The notes beneath the pieces were generated by a model. It was not told the DNA's origin. It made no database searches and saw only the letters and a program-made list of their open reading frames with translations. Position numbers and translations under genes: made by a program. Shown here piece after piece: positions 24,250 through 30,342 of a stretch of 37,723 nt of DNA. Position 1 is the stretch's first letter; the number at the start of each line of letters is the position of its first letter. Source of the DNA: CAZGWE01 sp964529405 (GTDB taxonomy: Bacteria > Patescibacteriota > UBA1384 > XYA2-FULL-43-10 > 1-14-0-10-43-13); the NCBI GenBank assembly GCA_964529405.1, contig CAZGWE010000008.1, positions 1 through 37,723 on the forward strand, in the 5' to 3' direction.

Positions 24250-24459
24250 ATGATTGATTCCAATACCGGGCGCATTCTAGTATCAAAGGATGATGCGCGG
24301 TTTCTTGATCCGTCCGGACTGATGCCTCGATTGGAAAAGGATCTTGTTAGGGAAGGAGTGAGAGGATGGATCCTTTCAGTATTAGAGCCAGAGCGACGTC
24401 ACCGTAGCTGCCGCCGGCAGAACACAGTCGAGAGCGCTGTGAGGCGAGCAGCGCTCTGA
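24250..24459 (+). CDS. Doubtful small ORF
   Basis: Sixty-nine codons from ATG 24250, with no ribosome-binding site. The first 45 residues (MIDSNTGRILVSKDDARFL...) could be a real helix-containing small protein. The end is Arg-rich and overlaps a hairpin (AGAGCGCT ... AGCGCTCT, about 24431-24456), which suggests non-coding sequence. No family is recognised. Confidence 0.25.
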   Translation: MIDSNTGRILVSKDDARFLDPSGLMPRLEKDLVREGVRGWILSVLEPERRHRSCRRQNTVESAVRRAAL

Positions 24460-24479
24460 ATATTGTTTTTTAAGTTATC

Positions 24480-24507
24480 TTGACATTTTTATATTACCTG
24501 CTAGACT
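24480..24507 (+). promoter_or_regulatory. Promoter upstream of rplU
   Basis: A perfect TTGACA (24480-24485), a 16-base spacer and TAGACT (24502-24507). The start would be near 24514, about 195 bases before rplU. A small terminator follows at once. Confidence 0.55.
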
Positions 24508-24518
24508 AAAAAAGAATT

Positions 24519-24536
24519 AAGCCCCCGGGCTTTTTT
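24519..24536 (+). terminator. Possible attenuator just after the rplU promoter
   Basis: AAGCC CCCG GGCTT followed by TTTT forms a short GC stem with a T tract, only 5-25 bases after the predicted transcription start. It would release most transcripts as very short RNAs unless read through. Confidence 0.45.
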
Positions 24537-24547
24537 AAGTTAAGACA

Positions 24548-24694
24548 CAAAAATGGACGACGGACAATTAAGATGTTGATTGTGGATGGTGGAAGATAGA
24601 GGATAGATATTGAGGTTGGAAGATGGAAACTTGATATCTATCTTCAAATAAAGTTTGTCGTTTATTCGCTCGAATTGTTAATCATCCATTTTTG
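24548..24694. repeat. Nested inverted repeat in the rplU leader
   Basis: Outer arms CAAAAATGGA (24548-24557) and TCCATTTTTG (24685-24694) are perfectly complementary. Inner arms GAAGATAGA (24592-24600) and TCTATCTTC (24637-24645) likewise. The leader of rplU would fold into one long hairpin ending four bases before the ribosome-binding site. It shares its words with the spacer before rodA. Confidence 0.6.
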
Positions 24695-24708
24695 ATCGGG
24701 AGATGTAT

Positions 24709-25032
24709 ATGTTCGCAGTTATTTCTTACAAGGGAAACCAATACAAAGTTGAACCGGATCGGCAATATAGAATTGATCAGATTTCGGATTTAGCTGAAGA
24801 CCAGAAAGAAATCATTTTTTCAGATGTTCTTTTGCTAAACAACGGCGAAACAACCCTTGTCGGTCAGCCGACCGTAAAAGGCGCCAATGTTGTTGCCGAG
24901 GTTATCGGTCAAGTTAAAGACGCCAAGGTTAGAGTCTTTAAATTCCACGCCAAAAAGAGATATAAACGCCAGCATAACCACAGACAAGATTACACCGTCA
25001 TTAAAGTGGTTAAAATAAACAAAGAGGCATAG
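24709..25032 (+). CDS. rplU: Ribosomal protein bL21
   Basis: About 107 residues beginning MFAVISYKGNQYKVEPD, the standard bL21 opening. The C-terminal part GQVKDAKVRVFKFHAKKRYKRQHNHRQ carries the basic rRNA-binding loop. ATG 24709 is chosen over ATG 24703 because GGGAG (24698-24702) is six bases before it. bL21 binds 23S rRNA. The usual partner gene rpmA (bL27) does not follow, and secE begins 21 bases later instead. Confidence 0.95.
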   Translation: MFAVISYKGNQYKVEPDRQYRIDQISDLAEDQKEIIFSDVLLLNNGETTLVGQPTVKGANVVAEVIGQVKDAKVRVFKFHAKKRYKRQHNHRQDYTVIKVVKINKEA

Positions 25033-25053
25033 TATTTAACTTTTTAACTATAT

Positions 25054-25254
25054 ATGTTTAGTAATAATTTTATCATCAACTATTTTCTAGATTCATGGGC
25101 CGAACTCAAGAAAGTCAAGTGGCCGACTCGGACCGAGATAATTAACAACACCATCGCCGTTATTGTTTCGGCGGCAATTGCCACCGTACTTGTCGGGGCG
25201 ATAGATTACGGCCTGTCCGTCCTTATCCAATACTTAGTTGAGAACAACCGCTAA
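25054..25254 (+). CDS. secE: Preprotein translocase subunit SecE
   Basis: Sixty-six residues with the conserved amphipathic stretch WAELKKVKWPTRTEIIN followed by one membrane helix (about 33-57). It is the single-span form that clamps SecY. The order secE-nusG-rplK is the common bacterial one. Confidence 0.95.
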   Translation: MFSNNFIINYFLDSWAELKKVKWPTRTEIINNTIAVIVSAAIATVLVGAIDYGLSVLIQYLVENNR

Positions 25255-25300
25255 TTTGTCATTTTTTAATTAGAGTCAAAAATGATTTAATGGGGAAAAT

Positions 25301-25933
25301 ATGGCCAAGAAAGTAGAAGAAGAAAAAATGGAAAACCAATTAAACGGCGGCCAGGACACTCCGGACCAGCGCATATCCCGGAAAAAATTTCTGACACTCA
25401 AACAATCGGGAGAAAGAAACTGGTATGTTATTCATACTTATTCCGGTTATGAAGACCAGGTGGCGGAATCCCTGAAACAAAGAATCCAGTCAATGGAGAT
25501 GGAAGATAAGATTTTTAATGTCATTGTGCCTAAAGAAAAACAAATCGAGATCAAAAACGGCAAGCGCAAGACTGTCGAAAAAAGGATTTTTCCGGGCTAT
25601 GTGCTGGTTGATATGATTGTAACCGATGATTCCTGGTACGTTGTTCGAAATACCCCCAATGTGACCGGTTTTATCGGTTTCGGTGTTCGTCCCACCCCTA
25701 TGTCAGCCGAAGAGATTGAGCGCATTAAAAAACGGATGGGCGTGACCGAGCCTAAATTTAAAATTGATTTTCGCACCGGCGACCTTATCAAAATCACCGA
25801 TGGCGCCCTTAAAGGATTCGAGGGCAAGGTCGAAGAGATTGACGAGGGCCGGGGCAAGATTAAAGTCCTGGTCAGCATGTTTGGTCGGGAGACGCCTGTT
25901 AATTTAGACTTTTTGCAAGTTAAAAAGATTTAA
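25301..25933 (+). CDS. nusG: Transcription termination/antitermination factor NusG
   Basis: 210 residues. An extra charged N-terminal tail of about 38 residues precedes the NGN domain (NWYVIHTYSGYEDQVAESL ... NTPNVTGFIGFG), which binds the RNA polymerase clamp. The KOW domain follows (FRTGDLIKITDGALKGFEGKV to the end) and contacts Rho or ribosomal protein uS10. Typical NusG is about 180 residues, so the tail accounts for the difference. It lies between secE and rplK as usual. Confidence 0.96.
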   Translation: MAKKVEEEKMENQLNGGQDTPDQRISRKKFLTLKQSGERNWYVIHTYSGYEDQVAESLKQRIQSMEMEDKIFNVIVPKEKQIEIKNGKRKTVEKRIFPGYVLVDMIVTDDSWYVVRNTPNVTGFIGFGVRPTPMSAEEIERIKKRMGVTEPKFKIDFRTGDLIKITDGALKGFEGKVEEIDEGRGKIKVLVSMFGRETPVNLDFLQVKKI

Positions 25934-25942
25934 TCCCCTTAA

Positions 25943-26040
25943 CGAAATTACGAATTTTATCGGAAATACGAAAGTACGAACAAGATTCATGTATTTGTCA
26001 ATTGGTAATTTAGTACTTTCGTTTTAATTCGTAACTTCGT
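25943..26040. repeat. Intergenic hairpin repeat, ACGAAATTACGAA family (copy 1)
   Basis: CGAAATTACGAATT (25943-25956) pairs with AATTCGTAACTTCG (26026-26039) with one wobble, and CGAAAGTAC (25969-25977) pairs perfectly with GTACTTTCG (26013-26021). It fills the spacer before rplK. A second copy lies before topA at 30224-30298. Confidence 0.7.
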
Positions 26041-26063
26041 AGGAGAGTAACTGAAAGGAACGT

Positions 26064-26489
26064 GTGGCAAAGGCAATTAAGACAGTAATCAAACTTCAAA
26101 TTCCGGCGGGAAAGGCAACTCCTGCTCCTCCTGTTGGTCCGGCTCTCGGCCAACACGGTTTAAATATTATGGAATTCACCCAGGCTTTTAACGAGCAAAC
26201 CCGGGAAAAGGGCGAGACGATCATCCCAGTGGAAATTACCGTTTTTGAAGACCGCACTTACACTTTTAAATTGAAAACACCTCCGGCAGCCATCCTGATT
26301 AAAAAAATGATCAAGCTGGAAAAGGGCGCCGATAACTCAAAAAAGAATAAGGTTGGCAAGCTAACCAAAGCGCAATTGAGAGAAATTGCCGAAACAAAAA
26401 TGGTTGACCTGAATGCCAATGACATCGAAGCCGCCGAAAAGATTATTGCCGGCACGGCACGCAGTATGGGCGTCGAGATTGTTGATTAA
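26064..26489 (+). CDS. rplK: Ribosomal protein uL11
   Basis: GTG start at 26064 with AAGGAA upstream. 141 residues, the normal length. The N-terminal domain has IPAGKATPAPPVGPALGQHGLNIMEF. The C-terminal domain, which binds the GTPase-centre rRNA, ends with VDLNANDIEAAEKIIAGTARSMGVEI. The usual next gene rplA (uL1) is absent. A hairpin terminator and a minus-strand RNA follow. Confidence 0.97.
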   Translation: MAKAIKTVIKLQIPAGKATPAPPVGPALGQHGLNIMEFTQAFNEQTREKGETIIPVEITVFEDRTYTFKLKTPPAAILIKKMIKLEKGADNSKKNKVGKLTKAQLREIAETKMVDLNANDIEAAEKIIAGTARSMGVEIVD

Positions 26490-26566
26490 TACGAACTAAC
26501 AACTATTAAATTTTGGCCTCGGACCGTCTAAAATTGCTTTGTTCTTATGGGGCAGGCACGGATTGG

Positions 26567-26595
26567 CGCGAATTTCCGCAAGATTTCGTGTTTTT
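26567..26595 (+). terminator. Terminator after rplK
   Basis: CGCGAA (26567-26572) pairs with TTCGTG (26585-26590), one G-U, over a 12-base loop, followed by five T and further T-rich sequence. The stem is modest. Confidence 0.4.
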
Positions 26596-26615
26596 ATTCG
26601 TATTTTTCGTCCAAC

Positions 26616-26745
26616 AAAAAAAGCCCTGTGCTACCCACGAAGAAAGAAAACCAAAGGAGGGGCAAAGGTTTTTTCTCGCAGATAGCACAAGGCTTGCAAC
26701 CAGCACGAACCTGCCTGTCGGCAGGTTGCCTATTTCCGGTAACCT
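26616..26745 (-). ncRNA. Putative small RNA with anti-Shine-Dalgarno loop
   Basis: A consensus promoter on the minus strand predicts a start near 26745. The RNA of about 130 bases ends in a strong terminator, where AAGCC-TGTGCTA arms (26695-26683 with 26633-26621, one mismatch) are followed by seven U (26622-26616). An upstream hairpin AACCTGCC/GGCAGGTT (loop GACA) competes with a second pairing of the 5-prime AGGTT with AACCT, so two folds are possible. Within the terminator stem a long purine/pyrimidine helix carries a loop reading CCCCUCCUUU (26662-26653), complementary to AAAGGAGGGG. C-rich loops of this sort act in known Gram-positive small RNAs by covering ribosome-binding sites. Expression and function are inferred. 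Confidence 0.55.
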
Positions 26746-26746
26746 G

Positions 26747-26775
26747 TTCCCATAGTAGCGCAAATAGGCTATAAT
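26747..26775 (+). promoter_or_regulatory. Promoter of the mfd-like gene
   Basis: A perfect TATAAT (26770-26775) stands 10 bases before ATG 26786, with a weak -35 TTCCCA (26747-26752) at 17 bases. Transcription would begin at about 26782, leaving almost no leader. The other in-frame ATG (26774) lies inside the -10 box and cannot be used from this promoter. Confidence 0.45.
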
Positions 26776-26780
26776 GTCAA
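26752..26780 (-). promoter_or_regulatory. Consensus promoter of the minus-strand small RNA
   Basis: Read on the minus strand: TTGACA (26780-26775), exactly 17 bases, TACTAT (26757-26752). It matches consensus at 11 of 12 positions. It overlaps the -10 box of the divergent mfd promoter, so the two transcription units should compete. Confidence 0.7.
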
Positions 26781-26785
26781 TTTGC

Positions 26786-28621
26786 ATGAAAAGCATTGAG
26801 ATAAAAACTAAAGAGCGCCATGATTTTTCAGACCTAATTTCCGGCCTGGTTAGCCTTGGCTATGAACGGGTGATTTCGCCAAACAGCTTTGGCCAATTTT
26901 CTGTCCAGGGCGGTAATCTCTCTGTTTTTCCCGTTAACAGTATTGAGCCTGTCGGTATTGAACTGTTTGGACTGGAAGTCGAGACAATTTTTGTTTACGA
27001 CCAAAACCGGCCCGAGAAGCGCCGAAAGCTTAACTCGATAGAGATTTTGCCGAATATGATAATTTTAGCCGGTGGTGCTAAGCTGATGCCCGGGGACTAC
27101 CTTGTCCATGAAGACCACGGTGTCGGTATTTTTAGAACAGCGGGAATTAAAAAATTCGGCCGAGAATCAAAACAGTACGTTTTTATTGAATATCTTAATA
27201 ACAACTTTCTTTATTTGCCGTACGGCCAGGTTGAGAAGCTTTCACCCTACATCGGTATTGGCAAGCATAAACCAAAATTGTCGCGTTTGGGCAGCACCGT
27301 CTGGCAGAAGACTTACCGAAAAACGTATGAAAATGTATTACGGTTGGCCAGAGAACTGCTTAATTTGTATGCGCTTCGTACTGTTGCCAAGCGAGAGCCT
27401 TGGCGAATTGACCCTAAGTGGAACGAGGCAATAATCGGGACGTTCCCATATCGTGATACTCCCGACCAGGCAAAAGCGGTTGCCGATGTTTTTTCCGACC
27501 TAGAAGGGGATAATCCAATGGACCGCTTGATCTCCGGCGATGTCGGTTTTGGCAAAACGGAGGTAGCCATCAGGGCGGCGGCCCAGGCGATTGCCAACGG
27601 TTATCAGGTTGCCGTATTGGTACCGACGACTGTTTTGGTTGAACAGCACTTTGTTACTTTTTGCCAACGGTTTAAAAATTTACCGGTAAAAATTGAAAGA
27701 TTGAGCCGGTTTGTCGAAACCGGCCAATCCAAGCAAATAATCGGGGAGACAAAACAGGGCAAGGTTGATATTTTAATCGGTACGCATCGTCTTCTTGGTT
27801 CCGATTTGGATTTTAAGCGTCTCGGATTATTAATTATTGATGAAGAACAGAAGTTCGGCGTTAAGCAGAAAGAAAAACTTAAGAACTTGAAAAGTTCGGC
27901 CAATGTCCTATGTCTGTCGGCTACGCCTATACCCCGGACTCTCTTTATGGCGCTCTCCGGCATTCGGGACGTTTCGACAATCGTCTCCCCGCCAGCCGGC
28001 CGGAAGGAGATTGAGACAAAGGTCGGAGCTTATGATGAAAAAGTTGTTCGGGCAACTATCGAGCGTGAACTCGAGCACGGAGGCCAAGTTTATTACCTGC
28101 ATAATGAAGTCAGCACTATCGGCGGCACAAGGAACAAGATTGCCAAGATGTTTCCTCGGGCTTCGGTTGACGTAGCTCACGGCCAGCTTGACGAAGGCGC
28201 GCTGGCCCTGCGGATGAGGCAATTTACCGAGGGCAAGATTGACATTCTGGTTTGTTCAACCATTATTGAAAATGGTTTGGATCTTGCCAATGTCAACACG
28301 CTGGTAGTTGAGGGGGCCGATAAGTTCGGCCTGTCGCAGCTCTACCAGATCAGGGGCCGGATAGGCCGGAGCAAACAGCAAGCCCATGCCCTTTTCACCT
28401 ATGGCAAGCGGAAAATTACCGACAATGCCTTTAAACGCTTGAAGGCATTGTCGGAAAATACCGAACTGGGCGCCGGTTTTAATATCGCCTTTTCCGACCT
28501 GGAAATCCGGGGCGGAGGCAACATACTGGGGCGCGAACAGCACGGCAATATGGAGGCAGTCGGCCTGGTCTTATATTCCAAATTGCTTAAAGAGGCGGTG
28601 GGTAGATTGCAGACGCGCTAA
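26786..28621 (+). CDS. mfd: Minimal Mfd-like transcription-repair coupling translocase
   Basis: About 611 residues, against roughly 1100-1200 in ordinary Mfd. The N-terminus starts within the D1b-like segment (LGYERVISPNSFGQFSVQGG ... VETIFVYDQ), so D1a and the UvrA-binding D2 are missing. Next come the CarD-like RNA polymerase-interacting domain (about 95-165, PGDYLVHEDHGVGIF) and a complete RecG/Mfd-type motor. The motor has Walker A GDVGFGKTEVA (about 250), DEEQKFG (about 350), SATPIPRTL, the ENGLDLANVNT region, QIRGRIGRS and the closing FSDLEIRGGGNILGREQHG. The inhibitory D7 domain is absent. It should bind and push stalled RNA polymerase, but not recruit UvrA in the usual way. Start chosen after the -10 box. 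Confidence 0.88.
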   Translation: MKSIEIKTKERHDFSDLISGLVSLGYERVISPNSFGQFSVQGGNLSVFPVNSIEPVGIELFGLEVETIFVYDQNRPEKRRKLNSIEILPNMIILAGGAKLMPGDYLVHEDHGVGIFRTAGIKKFGRESKQYVFIEYLNNNFLYLPYGQVEKLSPYIGIGKHKPKLSRLGSTVWQKTYRKTYENVLRLARELLNLYALRTVAKREPWRIDPKWNEAIIGTFPYRDTPDQAKAVADVFSDLEGDNPMDRLISGDVGFGKTEVAIRAAAQAIANGYQVAVLVPTTVLVEQHFVTFCQRFKNLPVKIERLSRFVETGQSKQIIGETKQGKVDILIGTHRLLGSDLDFKRLGLLIIDEEQKFGVKQKEKLKNLKSSANVLCLSATPIPRTLFMALSGIRDVSTIVSPPAGRKEIETKVGAYDEKVVRATIERELEHGGQVYYLHNEVSTIGGTRNKIAKMFPRASVDVAHGQLDEGALALRMRQFTEGKIDILVCSTIIENGLDLANVNTLVVEGADKFGLSQLYQIRGRIGRSKQQAHALFTYGKRKITDNAFKRLKALSENTELGAGFNIAFSDLEIRGGGNILGREQHGNMEAVGLVLYSKLLKEAVGRLQTR

Positions 28622-28694
28622 CACAACCAGCCGGTTTACCTGGCGGCAGCGATGTTATATTATGGAACCATGATATTAAGATGATGGAGGCGGG

Positions 28695-29063
28695 ATGGAC
28701 TTTGAAGTGACCAGGAGGAGGCTTGGGCAGTTAGTCAAGCTTCAAGAGGAAGTTAAAGTAGCCAAGGAGATGATCAAGGGAGAACTGGAAAACAATCTTG
28801 AATATGTCCAGGCGACCGAAGAGGCAAAGAAAACAGCAGACAAGAGAAAAGCCATTAAAGAGGAGATGCTGAGCGGCGGACCCAACCAAAAAATCGTTGA
28901 AGATATAAAAGCCAGCACGGAAGAGATAAAAACCATCAAAGAAATGCTTAACGTCGAACTTTTTGAAATTTACAAAGAAAGTAACTCGGATGAAATCACG
29001 GACAGCCAGGGCGCGGTACATAAATTTGAAATTTTAGCTAAAGTAAAGTCAAAAAAAGCTTAG
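28695..29063 (+). CDS. Coiled-coil protein of unknown function
   Basis: 122 residues, highly charged, almost wholly helical in appearance (LVKLQEEVKVAKEMIKGELE and later KASTEEIKTIKEMLNVEL), with no Cys, no signal peptide and no membrane segment. GGAGG lies before ATG 28695. I do not recognise a family. The heptad-like pattern suggests a dimeric coiled coil. It stands between mfd and dprA with short spacers, so it may be co-transcribed with them. Confidence 0.75.
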   Translation: MDFEVTRRRLGQLVKLQEEVKVAKEMIKGELENNLEYVQATEEAKKTADKRKAIKEEMLSGGPNQKIVEDIKASTEEIKTIKEMLNVELFEIYKESNSDEITDSQGAVHKFEILAKVKSKKA

Positions 29064-29114
29064 GCGGCTTATAATACGGACTTTGTCTTTAGGGAAGACA
29101 AGAACCGGCTCTCT

Positions 29115-30212
29115 ATGCCAACTGTTTCAACTAATAACGGCAAGTTTCTCCTTGCCTTAAATGCCCACCCTAAAATCGGCAGCCAGACGATCAAGAAAGT
29201 GCTGGCCGCTTTTCCGGACCTTGAAAAAATGTGGCAAAGGGCCGAACCGGAAATTTTGCGCAATTTTGAGCCGAAAATTGCCGATCTGGTCATCGAAGCG
29301 CGGTCGCAGTTTGATCCGGAGCGGGAGCTGGAACGTCTTAAAAAGTATGACATCGGTTATATTACGATGTCTGACAAAGATTATCCTGATTTGCTCAACG
29401 AAGTACACGACTGTCCGGCGGTTTTGTATGTCAAAGGTAACATTGCCGCTCTCAAAATGCCGTCAATCGCCATTGTCGGCAGCCGGAGATATACCAGCTA
29501 CGGCAAAAGAGTGGCTCGCCAATTAGCCGCATCTTGCGTCGAAGCCGGTTTGAGTGTTGTCTCCGGCTTGGCGCTTGGCATTGACGGCGAAGCCCATCGC
29601 GCGGTGGTGGAAAATGGCGGCATTACGGTTGGTGTTTTGGCTTGCGGCGTTGATAAAATTTATCCCGGCAGCCATACGGAATTAGCAAGAGAGATTATTA
29701 AAAGCGGCGGAGCAATTATCTCCGAACAGCCGCCGGGAACTGAGGCGTTTAAGCAAAACTTTCCGGCAAGGAACCGGATTATCGCCGGATTATCGCTTGG
29801 CACTTTAGTCATTGAGGCGGCGGAAAAGTCGGGTGCCCTGATTACGGCTTACTGTGCCCTCGAATATAACCGCGAGGTTTTGGCCGTGCCCGGCAACATT
29901 GACTCTGAATTTTCCAAGGGCTGCAATCTCCTTATTCAAAAGGGAGCCAAATTAGTGGCCAAAATTGAAGATGTGCTGGAGGAATTTAATCTTGAAGCTA
30001 GAAAAGTGGAATCTCGTGTTAAGGCAATGGCTCCTCTAACGGAAGACGAGGATCGGATTATCACCCTGCTGGGAAGCGGGGAACGACATGTTGACGAGCT
30101 GGTTTCAGAGACCCGCGTGAACATTATCGCCCTTAATTCAGCTTTGACAACACTGGAGATGAAAGGTATGATTGAGAACGTGGGCGGCGGAAGATACCGC
30201 AAAATCTGCTGA
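29115..30212 (+). CDS. dprA: DNA processing protein DprA
   Basis: 365 residues. The N-terminal helix-hairpin-helix region (LNAHPKIGSQTIKKVLAAFPDLEKMW) is followed by the Rossmann-like DprA core with IVGSRRYTSYGKRVA (about 120), SVVSGLALGIDGEAHRAV, GVLACGVDKIYP and FPARNRIIAGLS. A C-terminal winged helix (about 300-365) has the VDELVSETRVN phrase. DprA protects incoming single-stranded DNA and loads RecA during natural transformation. Together with PilB, PilT and the pilins it suggests DNA uptake in this organism. A TATAAT at 29070 is a possible promoter. Confidence 0.95.
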   Translation: MPTVSTNNGKFLLALNAHPKIGSQTIKKVLAAFPDLEKMWQRAEPEILRNFEPKIADLVIEARSQFDPERELERLKKYDIGYITMSDKDYPDLLNEVHDCPAVLYVKGNIAALKMPSIAIVGSRRYTSYGKRVARQLAASCVEAGLSVVSGLALGIDGEAHRAVVENGGITVGVLACGVDKIYPGSHTELAREIIKSGGAIISEQPPGTEAFKQNFPARNRIIAGLSLGTLVIEAAEKSGALITAYCALEYNREVLAVPGNIDSEFSKGCNLLIQKGAKLVAKIEDVLEEFNLEARKVESRVKAMAPLTEDEDRIITLLGSGERHVDELVSETRVNIIALNSALTTLEMKGMIENVGGGRYRKIC

Positions 30213-30223
30213 TTTTGCCCCCT

Positions 30224-30298
30224 CACGAAAGTACGAAATTACAAACATGAGTCGTAATTTGGTATTTTAGTAATTTCGTGTAAATTCGTATTTTCGTG
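30224..30298. repeat. Intergenic hairpin repeat, ACGAAATTACGAA family (copy 2)
   Basis: CACGAAA (30224-30230) pairs with TTTCGTG (30292-30298), and ACGAAATTAC (30233-30242) with GTAATTTCGT (30270-30279). It fills the dprA-topA spacer. Words and structure match the copy before rplK, although the sequences are not identical. Confidence 0.7.
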
Positions 30299-30342
30299 CG
30301 ATTTGTAATTTGGTAGGGGGTGAATAATTTTTCTTAATAATT

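Noticed and set aside
26513..26774. Small ORFs of 75-83 codons on both strands upstream of mfd
   Set aside because: They overlap the small-RNA promoter, hairpins and terminator and have no recognisable domain or initiation site.
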